Shown here: piece by piece, positions 26,147-36,114 of the stretch
Layout: every line of letters begins with the position of its first letter
Numbering within the stretch: the stretch's first letter is position 1
Source of the DNA: CAVWZH01 sp963765285
GTDB lineage: Bacteria; Acidobacteriota; Terriglobia; Terriglobales; Acidobacteriaceae
Assembly (NCBI GenBank): GCA_963765285.1
Contig: CAVXVR010000006.1
Coordinates: forward strand, 62,001 to 126,000
Reading direction: 5' to 3'
DNA: 64,000 nucleotides
The notes under the pieces: model-generated
Database searches by the model: none
What the model saw: the letters and a program-made list of their open reading frames with translations, nothing else
Told to the model about the DNA's origin: nothing
Made by a program: the position numbers and the translations under genes

Positions 26147-26833
26147 ATGATCCGCTTCAACCGCCAATTCGATCCTCACCTTATTAAGCTGCTGATTTTT
26201 GACCTGGACGGTACGTTGATCGATTCGCGCCTGGACCTGATTCATTCGGTGAACGCCATGTTGCGGAATTTTGGGCGTCCGGAATTGCCGGGCGAAGTGG
26301 TGGCTTCCTACGTGGGTGATGGCGCGCCCATGCTGGTGCGGCGCGCTCTGGGCGACCCCAGGAACGAAGCTTTCACAAAAGAAGCGCTGGATTATTTTCT
26401 GGGTTACTACCGCATCCACAAGCTTGACCACACGCACGTTTATCCCGGGATTCCGGAAAGCCTGGCGGCGATGCAGAATGGCAACGGGTTGCACCGCAAG
26501 ATGGCGGTGCTCTCCAACAAACCGGTTCATCCCTCGCGGGCCATTGTGGAGGCGCTGGGCCTGGCCGGATTCTTTCTCCATATCTACGGCGGCAACAGCT
26601 TTCCGACCAAGAAGCCCGATCCGCACGGTGCGCAGACCATTCTGCGCGAGGCCAAGACAGCGCCGGGCGAAACGCTGATGATCGGCGATTCCTCGATTGA
26701 TGTATTGACCGGCCGTAACGCGGGCCTTTGGACCTGCGGCGTCACTTATGGTTTTGCCCCGCATACCCTATGTGAAGCCCCGCCCGATGTAGTTGTAGAC
26801 GAGCCAGCGGAATTAGCGGAATTATTCAAGTAG
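26147..26833 (+). CDS. gph: HAD phosphatase, phosphoglycolate phosphatase-like
   Basis: This 228-residue HAD-superfamily hydrolase has the catalytic motif FDLDGTLIDSR near residue 20, a helical cap (about 35-100), motif II SNKP, motif III lysine in KKPDPHG, and the magnesium-binding IGDSSIDVLTGRNAG. This layout matches Gph/PpaX-type phosphatases that dephosphorylate 2-phosphoglycolate or related small phosphates. The substrate cannot be settled from motifs. It is divergent from the E1 gene and followed by a repeat tract. Confidence 0.82.
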   Translation: MIRFNRQFDPHLIKLLIFDLDGTLIDSRLDLIHSVNAMLRNFGRPELPGEVVASYVGDGAPMLVRRALGDPRNEAFTKEALDYFLGYYRIHKLDHTHVYPGIPESLAAMQNGNGLHRKMAVLSNKPVHPSRAIVEALGLAGFFLHIYGGNSFPTKKPDPHGAQTILREAKTAPGETLMIGDSSIDVLTGRNAGLWTCGVTYGFAPHTLCEAPPDVVVDEPAELAELFK

Positions 26834-26837
26834 ACCC

Positions 26838-26907
26838 GTGTCCTCTGTGTCCTCCGTGGTGGAGTCCCGGGTTTTGCTCCGTGTCCTCGGTGTCCTCTGT
26901 GGTTAAC
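26838..26907 (+). repeat. GTGTCCTCTGTG short-period repeat
   Basis: Degenerate 9-base words (GTGTCCTCT, GTGTCCTCC, GTGTCCTCG) run between the phosphatase and the next gene. The same word appears in the tandem repeat at 19547 and in reverse complement near 54841. Confidence 0.5.
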
Positions 26908-26943
26908 TGTCCGGCTCAGTCTTTCAGCTACACTGCATCAAAC

Positions 26944-27567
26944 ATGAGTCAGCCGCTTGATTCCTTCACTCCGGCCGAACTGCGCAAGCTGCGCAGCCTG
27001 AACAACCCCTACGGCATTCAGAAATTTCTGGACGACATGCCCTATCACCTGGCGGATACCGCCTGGTCCCCGCGCTACGTGTTGCGCGAGCGAACTTCGC
27101 ATTGCCTCGAAGGGGCGATGTTTGCTGCCGCCGCCTTGCGGGCCAACGGATTTCCGCCGTTGATTTTGGATTTCGAAGCGGATCACGACACCGACCATGT
27201 GATGGCAGTCTATAAAATCGATGGCCATTGGGGGGCGATCGCGAAATCGAACTACGCCGGCTGCCGCTATCGTGAACCGGTGTACCGCTCCCTCCGCGAA
27301 CTGGCCATGAGTTATTTCAATCTTTACTTCAACATGCGCCGTGAACGCACCTTGCGCACTTTTTCGCGGCCGGTGAATCTCGCGCGATTCGATCGCCAGC
27401 ACTGGATGACGACCGACAAGCCAATCTGGTTCATTGTTTATTACCTGTTCGAGATCCGCCATTACAAGCTGCTCTCGCCGGCCATGATCAAGCGGCTGCA
27501 TCGAATTGACCAGCGACTATTCCTTGCAGAGACCACGGGCAAGACGCACAAGAAATCAGGTGCGTAA
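26944..27567 (+). CDS. Transglutaminase-like protein of unknown function
   Basis: The 207-residue cytosolic-looking product begins at ATG 26944 (MSQPLDSFTPAEL). A Cys in RTSHCLEGAMFAAAALRANG and a His in DHDTDHVMAVYKIDGHWG have the spacing and context of the Cys-His part of a transglutaminase-like fold, with a possible Asp or Asn further on (SNYAG). I recognise no closer family. The C-terminal half is rich in aromatic and basic residues. It is followed by a secreted cupin-like gene on the same strand. Confidence 0.6.
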   Translation: MSQPLDSFTPAELRKLRSLNNPYGIQKFLDDMPYHLADTAWSPRYVLRERTSHCLEGAMFAAAALRANGFPPLILDFEADHDTDHVMAVYKIDGHWGAIAKSNYAGCRYREPVYRSLRELAMSYFNLYFNMRRERTLRTFSRPVNLARFDRQHWMTTDKPIWFIVYYLFEIRHYKLLSPAMIKRLHRIDQRLFLAETTGKTHKKSGA

Positions 27568-27669
27568 CCAGTGATCAGGAATCCGGCTATTCACAAAGCG
27601 GGCCAAAATCAATTACTTCCGTGTTCTGGCCTGTGTTACCGCGCCCGCGCGGTGCAATACAATGAGCTC

Positions 27670-28395
27670 ATGAAGCCGTATTTCCTGCTCGCGCTGATTC
27701 TCTGCACGGGGCTCGCATCGGGGCAAACCCCGGGCGACATCACCTCGGACCCGCATTACACGCAGCTTTTGCAGAATGATCAGGTCCGCGTGTTCGAACT
27801 GAGCCTGCGTCCCACAGAACAGTCTTTCGTCCAGCACGACCACACTTTCATGATGATCATGTTGCAGGATTGCGAAGTGGTGATCTGGCGCGACGGCGAA
27901 TCCGCAATCCAGAATTTTCTGTTCAAAAAAGGCGATGTTCGCTTCTATCTTGGCGGCCGCGCCTACGGCATTCGCAACGACCGCACCACCAGCTACCGCA
28001 ACATCACGGTGGAGTTTCTGGATCCCAAGGTCAGCAATTGGGGATACCAGTGGCAGACCGGAACCTGGGACTACATCACCTTTGGCACCGGCGCGCCGGT
28101 CGATCCGCATGCGCAATTCAGCAATTCGATACGCTTGGGAGACGTCACCGTCAGCGACGTCCAACTTTTGCAAGCTGATTCCTTCCCCGCTCCGGATAAA
28201 CCGGCAGCGGAGTTGCTGCTCGCAGTGACCGACGTAGACTTGAAAACAGACGGCGCGAAAACCGACAAGGGGCGCCTGCGGAAATCCTCAGGCGAAGTCG
28301 TCTGGTTTCCCGCCGGACAGGGACCTCGCTTGGCGAACAAGAGCACTGACCCAACTAGGTTCGTGGTGATCCAGTTCCCTGTCGCCTCTCCGTAA
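27670..28395 (+). CDS. Secreted cupin-like protein
   Basis: Starting at ATG 27670, the 241-residue protein has a signal peptide (about 1-19, ending LASGQ). The mature domain looks like a cupin: SFVQHDHTFMMIMLQDCEVVI and FKKGDVRFYLGGRAYGIRN resemble the two cupin motifs, with histidines in the first. A second, less clear repeat follows after about residue 135. The ligand is unknown. It forms a co-directional row with the next secreted protein and the preceding transglutaminase-like gene. Confidence 0.6.
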   Translation: MKPYFLLALILCTGLASGQTPGDITSDPHYTQLLQNDQVRVFELSLRPTEQSFVQHDHTFMMIMLQDCEVVIWRDGESAIQNFLFKKGDVRFYLGGRAYGIRNDRTTSYRNITVEFLDPKVSNWGYQWQTGTWDYITFGTGAPVDPHAQFSNSIRLGDVTVSDVQLLQADSFPAPDKPAAELLLAVTDVDLKTDGAKTDKGRLRKSSGEVVWFPAGQGPRLANKSTDPTRFVVIQFPVASP

Positions 28396-28471
28396 CGCCA
28401 TAGTTGGCCTGAATGGTGGCCGCAGACATCCTAATGGAACCCTTCGGGTTCTAACCGCGTAAACATTCGAT

Positions 28472-29404
28472 ATGAGAGCCAAATCCACTGCCGCCGGCCT
28501 TCCTCTATTTCTATTCTTATTTATATGTTCCCCGTTGCGCGCTCACGGGCAACTGGGTGCTGAGGCGGCAGCCTCACCGTCAGTCTCGACGAATTCCGGG
28601 ACCAGTTCCCTGTCGGAAGATCAGATGCGGGAGCTGATCCGGCAAGCCGCCGAGAAGGACATCGAAAACGACAAGCGCCAGCGGGATTACACCTACGTAC
28701 AGCGGGAAGACGAACACAAGCTTGACGGAAAAGGAAATGTGAAATCTCAGGAGTCAAAGACCTACGAAGTCATGGAACTCTACGGCGAACCGGCGTTGCG
28801 TCTGGTGGCGAAAGACGACAAGCCGCTAGCAGAGAAAGACGCAGCCAAAGAAGAAGAGAAAATTCAGAAAATTCTCGACAAGCGAAAGAACGAAAATGAG
28901 GACGAACGCAGGAAGCGGCTTGCGAAAGAAGAGAAGCAGCGCGAGGACGACCGCAAGTTCGTGCGCGAAGTGGCCGACGCCTACAACTTCAAGTTCGTCG
29001 GGAACCAGCAGCGCGAGGGGCGGGACACATATGTAATCGACGCCGAGCCGCGGCCGGGCTACGAACCCCATCTGAAAGACGCCAGGTTTCTGCCCAAGTT
29101 CCGCTTTCGGGTGTGGCTGGATAGGGCGGAAAACGAATGGGTAAAGCTGGATATCCAGTGCGTCGACACGGTTTCTGTGGGATTGTTTCTGGCCCGCATC
29201 CATAAAGGCTCAAACATTCAGATCGAACAGACGCGGGTCAATGACGAAGTCTGGCTGCCGCAGCATATTTTAATCAAGCTGGACGCGCGGATCGCGCTGC
29301 TGAAAGGCGTGAACATCTCGGAAGAAGTCGGCTACCACGACTACAAGAAGTTCCGCACGGAGACGAAAATCGTGCCGGCGGGAGCGATGCAGGAACAGAA
29401 ATAG
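28472..29404 (+). CDS. Secreted protein with coiled-coil insert
   Basis: This 310-residue exported protein has a signal peptide (about 1-27, ending AHGQ) and a highly charged segment around residues 120-165 (KEEEKIQKILDKRKNENED and following) that should form a helix or coiled coil. The flanking beta-rich regions (YTYVQREDEHKLDGKGN, KFRFRVWLDRAENEWVKLD, YHDYKKFRTET) resemble LolA/LppX-like half-barrel proteins, which is a guess by layout. The export signal is clear; the function is not. It converges with the ATP synthase genes. Confidence 0.6.
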   Translation: MRAKSTAAGLPLFLFLFICSPLRAHGQLGAEAAASPSVSTNSGTSSLSEDQMRELIRQAAEKDIENDKRQRDYTYVQREDEHKLDGKGNVKSQESKTYEVMELYGEPALRLVAKDDKPLAEKDAAKEEEKIQKILDKRKNENEDERRKRLAKEEKQREDDRKFVREVADAYNFKFVGNQQREGRDTYVIDAEPRPGYEPHLKDARFLPKFRFRVWLDRAENEWVKLDIQCVDTVSVGLFLARIHKGSNIQIEQTRVNDEVWLPQHILIKLDARIALLKGVNISEEVGYHDYKKFRTETKIVPAGAMQEQK

Positions 29405-29420
29405 CGTGGCGGTCGAGCGG

Positions 29421-29825
29421 CTATCTTTTTCCCGCCACCTGCAGCCGGGCTTCGGCGCGATGCAGAGCGTCCTCGGCGCGGTCGTAATCCACTTCCGGAT
29501 TTCCGCTCTTGAGCCGTTCTTCGGCGCGCTGCCGGGCTTGTTCGGCACGCTGTTTGTCGATTTCCTCGGGGCGTTCACAGGTTTCCGCCAGAATGGTCAC
29601 TTTGTCGGGCAGCACTTCGGCAAATCCCCAAGCCACGGCCACGCGGTGCGTGGTGCTCCCGTTGCGGTAGGTGATCTCGCCCACCGCCAGTTCTGTAATG
29701 AGCGGGGCGTGACCGGGCAAAATCCCGAGATATCCATTCTTGCCCGGGATCTGGGCTTCTTCGGCCACGTCTTTCACCACCATTTTTTCAGGGGTGACGA
29801 TTTCGAGTTGGAATGTATCAGGCAT
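29421..29825 (-). CDS. atpC: ATP synthase F1 subunit epsilon
   Basis: The epsilon subunit is part of the central stalk and regulates ATP hydrolysis. The 134-residue protein starts MPDTFQLEIVTPEK and has the N-terminal beta barrel with GKNGYLGILPGHAPLIT, the family signature, followed by the two-helix C-terminal domain (RAEQARQRAEERLK). It is the last gene of the ATP synthase run, separated from atpD by a 72-base heptamer repeat. Confidence 0.96.
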   Translation of the reverse strand: MPDTFQLEIVTPEKMVVKDVAEEAQIPGKNGYLGILPGHAPLITELAVGEITYRNGSTTHRVAVAWGFAEVLPDKVTILAETCERPEEIDKQRAEQARQRAEERLKSGNPEVDYDRAEDALHRAEARLQVAGKR

Positions 29826-29897
29826 AAACCAGCTCTCAGCTCTCGGCCGTCAGCCGTCAGCTCTTCATCGCTGAGAGCTGAAGGCTGATAGCCGTCT
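29826..29897. repeat. Heptamer array between atpD and atpC
   Basis: The gap is filled by CAGCTCTCAGCTCTCGGC-like heptamers on the left and GCTGAGAGCTGAAGGCTG on the right, which are complementary and would form a hairpin in the transcript. Confidence 0.65.
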
Positions 29898-31340
29898 TCA
29901 CGCTGCCGTCTTCATTTTCTCCGCGGCTTGCAGCACTTCGTCGATCGTTCCCTTCATGTAGAAAGCCTGCTCCGGGATGTCGTCGTATTTGCCTTCGACG
30001 ATCCCTTTGAAGCCTTTCACCGTATCGGCGATCTTGACATAACGTCCGGGCGCGCCGGTGAATTGTTCGGCCACGTGGAAAGGTTGCGACAGAAATTTCT
30101 GCACCTTCCGTGCCCGGGCCACGGTCAGCTTCTGGTCTTCGCTCAGTTCGTCGATACCCAGAATCGCAATGATGTCCTGCAGGTCTTTGTAGGTCTGCAG
30201 CGTCTTCTTCACGTGCTGTGCGACATCATAATGTTCCTGGCCCACGATGCGCGGATCGAGAATGCGCGAGGTCGAAGCCAGCGGATCGACCGCAGGATAA
30301 ATTCCGATTTCAGTTAACGCGCGCGAAAGAACCGTGGTCGCGTCCAGGTGGGCAAACGTGGTGGCCGGCGCCGGATCAGTCAGATCGTCAGCTGGAACGT
30401 AAATGGCCTGTACCGAAGTGACCGAACCTTTCTTGGTGGAAGTGATGCGCTCCTGCAACTCGCCCATCTCCGTCGCCAGATTCGGCTGATAGCCCACGGC
30501 GCTGGGCATACGGCCGAGCAGCGCGGAAACCTCCGATCCCGCCTGGGTGAAACGAAAGATATTGTCGATGAAGAGCAGCGTGTCGGCGCCATCCACATCG
30601 CGGAAATACTCGGCAACCGTCAGCGCGGTAAGCGCCACGCGGAGACGCGCCCCGGGTGGCTCCGTCATCTGGCCGTAGATCAACGCAGCTTTCGACTTCG
30701 CGGGATCGCCCGGCGTGATCACGCCAGACTCCGTCATTTCCAGCCACAAGTCGTTGCCCTCGCGGGTGCGCTCGCCCACGCCAGCGAACACGGAGAAGCC
30801 TCCGTGCTGCTTGGCAACGTTGTTGATCAACTCCATAATGACCACGGTCTTGCCCACGCCGGCGCCGCCAAACAAGCCGATCTTGCCGCCTTTGAGGAAG
30901 GGTTGGATAAGATCGATCACCTTCACGCCAGTTTCAAACATCTCGGCGGTCGTGGCTTGCTCATCGAAAAGCGGCGCCAGGCGATGAATCGGCATGGTCT
31001 GGGTATGCTGGATCGGGCCTAATTGATCCACGGGCTCGCCGATCACGTTCATCACGCGCCCGAGCGTGCCCGGGCCCACGGGCACAGAAATTGGCCCTCC
31101 GAGGTCGATTGCCTTCATGCCCCGCACCATTCCGTCGGTAGGCTCCATGGCGACGCAGCGCACCCGGCCTTCGCCAAGATGCTGCTGAACTTCCAGCACC
31201 ACTTTGATTTGCATGGGGACGGTGAAGCCGTCGCTGACCACGCGCAGGGCCTCGTAGATGGGCGGCATGTGGGCTTCGTCGAATTGCACGTCCACTGCGG
31301 GACCGGCGACCTGAATTACGTGTCCGATGTTTTCTGGCAT
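29898..31340 (-). CDS. atpD: ATP synthase F1 subunit beta
   Basis: The beta subunit carries the catalytic nucleotide sites. The 480-residue protein has the Walker A motif GGAGVGKTVVIMELI near residue 155, the catalytic glutamate region GVGERTREGNDLW, Walker B LLFIDNIFRF, the signature PAVDPLASTSR, and the DELSEDQKL loop in the C-terminal domain, the equivalent of DELSEED. Length and motifs are normal. It lies between atpG and atpC. Confidence 0.98.
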   Translation of the reverse strand: MPENIGHVIQVAGPAVDVQFDEAHMPPIYEALRVVSDGFTVPMQIKVVLEVQQHLGEGRVRCVAMEPTDGMVRGMKAIDLGGPISVPVGPGTLGRVMNVIGEPVDQLGPIQHTQTMPIHRLAPLFDEQATTAEMFETGVKVIDLIQPFLKGGKIGLFGGAGVGKTVVIMELINNVAKQHGGFSVFAGVGERTREGNDLWLEMTESGVITPGDPAKSKAALIYGQMTEPPGARLRVALTALTVAEYFRDVDGADTLLFIDNIFRFTQAGSEVSALLGRMPSAVGYQPNLATEMGELQERITSTKKGSVTSVQAIYVPADDLTDPAPATTFAHLDATTVLSRALTEIGIYPAVDPLASTSRILDPRIVGQEHYDVAQHVKKTLQTYKDLQDIIAILGIDELSEDQKLTVARARKVQKFLSQPFHVAEQFTGAPGRYVKIADTVKGFKGIVEGKYDDIPEQAFYMKGTIDEVLQAAEKMKTAA

Positions 31341-31489
31341 AAGACCTCAGCTTTTGGCTCTTAGCTATTAGCTCTTAGCTAAAACCAACTGCAAGAACTC
31401 TGTTTTCCCCTAAAATCAGTTTCGCCCAGATCAACAAAATGCGCATAAGTTTGAAGCTAAGAGCTAAAGGCTAAGAGCTATTAGCTTTC
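31341..31489. repeat. Heptamer array between atpG and atpD
   Basis: Runs of TTAGCTC/TTAGCTA-type heptamers (31347-31385) face complementary runs (GAAGCTAAGAGCTAAAGGC, 31450-31487) across about 65 bases of ordinary sequence. Confidence 0.65.
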
Positions 31490-32536
<1,047 letters not shown>

Positions 32537-32666
32537 TTTTCAGCTCTTAGCTCTTAGCTTGAAGCTTCCAACTTTTGGTCCCAAGGTCAAACTTACAACG
32601 GGAAGTCTTACTTGGAGTTGCCCGCCGTGGGATTCAAGCTAAAAGCCAAGAGCTCAGAGCCAAGAG
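32537..32666. repeat. Heptamer array between atpA and atpG
   Basis: CAGCTCTTAGCTCTTAGC at the left edge and AAGCTAAAAGCCAAGAGC plus CAGAGCCAAGAGC at the right edge are complementary arms around about 70 bases. Confidence 0.65.
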
Positions 32667-34187
32667 CTATTTTCCCACCGTCACAAACGTCTCCTTACAC
32701 TCCTTGATCACTCGCGTCATTTCCGCCTTCAGGTTGTCGTCCAGAACTTTCTTTTCCATGATGGTGCGCAACAAGCCGGGGCTGGTCATATCCACGTAGC
32801 GGTACAACTCGGCCTCGAAGGCAACTACCTGGTCGACAGCAAGATCGTCCAGGAAGCCATTTGTTCCGGCGAAAATGATCAAGATCTGTTTCGAAAACGG
32901 CAGCGGCGAAAACTGCTTTTGCTTCAGCACTTCCACCAGGCGCTGCCCGCGATTGAGCTGGGATTGAGTGGCCTTGTCGAGATCGCTGCCAAACTGCGCG
33001 AAGGCTGCCAGTTCACGATACTGTGCCAGGTCGAGCTTCAGACTGCCCGCCACCTGGCGCATGGCTTTGATCTGCGCGCTGCCGCCCACGCGGCTTACCG
33101 AAATGCCGACGTTCACAGCCGGCCGAATGCCTTGATTGAAAAGATCCGTCTCCAAAAAGATCTGGCCGTCGGTGATGGAAATTACGTTGGTGGGAATGTA
33201 CGCCGAAACATCCCCGGCCTGGGTTTCGATGACCGGCAACGCGGTAAGCGATCCACCGCCGTTTTTGTCGCTCAATTTCGAGGCGCGTTCGAGCAACCGC
33301 GAATGCAGATAAAAAACATCTCCGGGATAAGCTTCGCGCCCCGGCGGACGGCGCAGCAAAAGCGAAATCTCGCGATACGACGCGGCGTGTTTGGAAAGAT
33401 CGTCGTAGATGACCAGGGCATGCCGCTTGGAGTCGCGGAAATGCTCCCCAATGGCACAGGCAGCATAGGGAGCAATGTACTGCATCGGCGCGGGTTCGGA
33501 AGCCGACGCGGCCACGACGATGGTGTAATCCATCGCGCCATAATCCTCGAGTATCTTGACGACTTGCGCAATCGAAGAGCGCTTTTGCCCGATCGCACAG
33601 TAGATGCAGATGAGGTCGTTCCCCTTGTTGTTGATGATGGTGTCGAGCGCAATCGCCGTTTTGCCGGTCTGGCGGTCGCCGATAATTAGTTCGCGCTGGC
33701 CGCGGCCAATGGGAATCATGCTGTCGATGGCTTTGAGTCCCGTGGCCATGGGCTCGCGTACCGGTTGGCGATCGATCACTCCGGGAGCCAGACGCTCGAG
33801 AGCGATGAACTTGTCGGTCGCGATTGGGCCTTTGTCGTCGATGGGTTCACCCAGCGAATTGACCACCCGCCCGATCATGGCATCGCCCACCGGGACGCTC
33901 ATGATGCGCCCGGTGCGTTTGACCTCGTCGCCTTCTTTGATCTCTGTGTATTCCCCAAGCAGCACCACGCCGACCTGATCTTCTTCCAGGTTCATGGCGA
34001 TGCCGGCCACGTCATGGGGAAAAGAAAGCAACTCTCCGGCCATGACTTTGTCCAGACCGTGAACCCGCGCGATGCCGTCGCCCAAGGTAATTACGGTACC
34101 GACTTCGTCGACCGCGATCTTGGATTCGTAGTTCTCGATCTGCTGCCGGATCAACTGCGTGATTTCGTCTGCTCTGATTTGTGCCAT
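32667..34187 (-). CDS. atpA: ATP synthase F1 subunit alpha
   Basis: The alpha subunit holds the regulatory nucleotide sites. The 506-residue protein has Walker A GDRQTGKTAIALD near residue 170, the CIYCAIGQKRSSIAQ segment, HALVIYDDLSKHA, and the family signature in NVGISVSRVGGSAQ. Length is normal. It is followed by atpG and preceded by atpH, each across a repeat-filled gap. Confidence 0.98.
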   Translation of the reverse strand: MAQIRADEITQLIRQQIENYESKIAVDEVGTVITLGDGIARVHGLDKVMAGELLSFPHDVAGIAMNLEEDQVGVVLLGEYTEIKEGDEVKRTGRIMSVPVGDAMIGRVVNSLGEPIDDKGPIATDKFIALERLAPGVIDRQPVREPMATGLKAIDSMIPIGRGQRELIIGDRQTGKTAIALDTIINNKGNDLICIYCAIGQKRSSIAQVVKILEDYGAMDYTIVVAASASEPAPMQYIAPYAACAIGEHFRDSKRHALVIYDDLSKHAASYREISLLLRRPPGREAYPGDVFYLHSRLLERASKLSDKNGGGSLTALPVIETQAGDVSAYIPTNVISITDGQIFLETDLFNQGIRPAVNVGISVSRVGGSAQIKAMRQVAGSLKLDLAQYRELAAFAQFGSDLDKATQSQLNRGQRLVEVLKQKQFSPLPFSKQILIIFAGTNGFLDDLAVDQVVAFEAELYRYVDMTSPGLLRTIMEKKVLDDNLKAEMTRVIKECKETFVTVGK

Positions 34188-34327
34188 AATTTTTAGCTCT
34201 TGGCCATTGGCTCCCGGCTCCTGGCTTTTAGCTTTTAGCTTTTAGCTTTTAGCTCTTTGCTTTTAGCTCAATCCCTAGGCTTCTACCTCACGGCTTGCGC
34301 CAAAGGGTTCACGCCAAGAGCCAATAG
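34188..34327. repeat. Heptamer array between atpH and atpA
   Basis: This has the clearest 7-base period: TTTTAGC is repeated four to five times around 34225-34255, next to GGCTCCC and GGCTCCT variants. The opposite edge (34308-34326) carries CAAGAGCCAATAGC in the complementary sense. Confidence 0.7.
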
Positions 34328-34864
34328 CTAAGAGCTAATAGCTTGTCGTATCCTTTCCAGCTGGCCTTTCACTGATCCGTCGTAGATGGTGCTGCCGACT
34401 TTCACGATGGCTCCTCCCAGGATCGACTGGTCCTGGATGTATCGGGCCCGCACCTGTTTACCGGTCACCTTCGCGACCTGGGCCTCGAGTGTGCGACGTT
34501 CGGTCTCGCCCAGTTCGCGGGCGCTGGTGATTTCCGCCTCGGCGAACCCCAGCCGCTCATCCAATTCGTGCTCCAACTGTTTCGCGATCGGCCCCAGAAA
34601 TGGGGCCCGGCGATGGTCGATCAGCACGGCCATGAAGTTCCGAACCGGCCGAGAAAGGCCTTCCCTGGCCGCAATGGCATCGAGCAAGCGCCGCTTCTGC
34701 TCGGCCGGGATCGAGGGGGCTTCCCACACCTCCCGCAATTCCTTGCTGCTCGCCAGCAATTGAGCCAGACCCTGGACTTCCCGCAGGATCTTGCCCGCAT
34801 CCAGCTTCTGGTCAAAGATCACGTCGGCAAACGCGTGCGCGTATGTATTGGTCACCGACGCCAT
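34328..34864 (-). CDS. atpH: ATP synthase F1 subunit delta
   Basis: The delta subunit joins the peripheral stalk to the top of F1. The 178-residue protein has an N-terminal helical domain (ASVTNTYAHAFADVIF) and the C-terminal part TGKQVRARYIQDQSILGGAIVKVGSTIYDGSVKGQLE-type signature of OSCP/delta. Length is normal. It is separated from atpF by only three bases. Confidence 0.95.
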   Translation of the reverse strand: MASVTNTYAHAFADVIFDQKLDAGKILREVQGLAQLLASSKELREVWEAPSIPAEQKRRLLDAIAAREGLSRPVRNFMAVLIDHRRAPFLGPIAKQLEHELDERLGFAEAEITSARELGETERRTLEAQVAKVTGKQVRARYIQDQSILGGAIVKVGSTIYDGSVKGQLERIRQAISS

Positions 34865-34867
34865 GAA

Positions 34868-35650
34868 TTATTGACCGTCCTTATTCTTGGTCTTCGGACC
34901 GCCGTTCGACGCCGCGGGGAATTCCTCGGCAAAACTACGCACCAGGGCTTGATCAGTCCCGGAATCGAGTTTGATCTGTTGGCTCGCCAGCGTCACCGCC
35001 AAATTGGCCGCGTGAGCCGTCAACTCGCGGCGCGCAGCCACAGCCGCGGCCGCAATTTCTTCCTCGGCGGCCCGGGCGATTTTGTGCGCCTCCTCGGCTG
35101 CCGCAGCCCGGATGCGCGCTTCTTCGGCCGCCGCCTCCTTCTCCGCCACGGTCCGCATCTCCGCGATTTCGGTGTCCAGTTTGGCAAGGCGGGATTCGAT
35201 CCCGGCCAGCCTGCGGCCGGCTTCTTCGCTGGCTGATTGCGCCTCGCGCATCGCTTTCTGGATGGTGGCGGTGCGTTCACGGAATATTCCCGGCAGCCGG
35301 GTGCGGGCAAGCCAGATCAACACACCCGCTATCACGGCAAAATTCAACACCACACAGAGCCAATACGCCTGCTCCAGGCTGAGCCCGGTCAACCGGGCTA
35401 TGAACCGTACTGATCCGGAGCGCTTGAATGCAGCGTTCTCGTCGCCTTCGCCCGCAGCTTCGCGCGTTTCTTTCGCCAACTCGCCGGCCAGGGAGCGCGG
35501 CGGCGCAGATTTGGACGAATGAGTCTCGCTCGAGGAGCCGGCGTCGCGCGACTGCGCAACCGCCGCCATCGACAGAAAAAGAAAAGCGGCGACTACGAAG
35601 AATGCAGACGACTCCCGCACTCTTCCGGCCATGGGATTGAGGTTTGGCAT
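34868..35650 (-). CDS. atpF: ATP synthase F0 subunit b with N-terminal signal sequence
   Basis: The b subunit is the peripheral stalk helix. This copy has 260 residues, about 100 more than a typical b. It begins with a signal-peptide-like segment (about 15-33, ending AVAQS), then a polar Ser/Glu-rich stretch (to about 90), then a transmembrane helix (about 95-120, YWLCVVLNFAVIAGVLIWLA) and a long Ala/Glu-rich coiled coil. This implies an exported N-terminus. It overlaps the upstream b' gene by one base and is three bases from atpH. Confidence 0.88.
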   Translation of the reverse strand: MPNLNPMAGRVRESSAFFVVAAFLFLSMAAVAQSRDAGSSSETHSSKSAPPRSLAGELAKETREAAGEGDENAAFKRSGSVRFIARLTGLSLEQAYWLCVVLNFAVIAGVLIWLARTRLPGIFRERTATIQKAMREAQSASEEAGRRLAGIESRLAKLDTEIAEMRTVAEKEAAAEEARIRAAAAEEAHKIARAAEEEIAAAAVAARRELTAHAANLAVTLASQQIKLDSGTDQALVRSFAEEFPAASNGGPKTKNKDGQ

Positions 35651-36114
35651 CAGTGCGCACCCGCGCCTGGCCGAGCTGGCTGCAGAACCAGGCGAATGAT
35701 CTCGGCTGCGAGGCGCCCGGTTTCAGCCTCCAAGCCCGCCTCGGCTCGCAATTTCTCCTGATCGATGCCCGCTCGGGCCTGATCGACTTGCGCCTGGGCG
35801 CGGGCGCGGGCCTCACTGACCGCCGACGTGCGGGCCTGCAAGGCCAGCTCACGCCGCGCTTCTTGGGCCTTAAATACCGCCACCCGAGCCTCGCGCAGAC
35901 GTTGTTCGTAGTCCGCAGTCCTCGCTTCGGCGGCGGCGATATCAGCGCGCGCTTTCTCGATCGCCCCCTCAGTCCGGCGCCGGCGCTCTGCGAGAACGGC
36001 TGTGAAGGGCTTATCTACCAGCACAGCGTAGACGCCGTACAACAACGTCATCAGGATGATGGTCGGTATGGCCCCGAGCAGTAATCCGCCTAGCTGTCTC
36101 AGTGTGTCGCCCAT
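35650..36114 (-). CDS. atpF: ATP synthase F0 subunit b' (second b-type subunit)
   Basis: The 154-residue protein has one transmembrane helix near its N-terminus (about 12-33, LGAIPTIILMTLLYGVYAVL) and a long amphipathic coiled coil rich in Ala, Arg and Glu (AERRRRTEGAIEKARADIA onward). This is the layout of b/b' subunits, and together with the following atpF it would make a heterodimeric stalk, as in photosynthetic bacteria and some other phyla. It is the first gene of the run; atpB (a) and atpE (c) are not in the window. Confidence 0.85.
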   Translation of the reverse strand: MGDTLRQLGGLLLGAIPTIILMTLLYGVYAVLVDKPFTAVLAERRRRTEGAIEKARADIAAAEARTADYEQRLREARVAVFKAQEARRELALQARTSAVSEARARAQAQVDQARAGIDQEKLRAEAGLEAETGRLAAEIIRLVLQPARPGAGAH

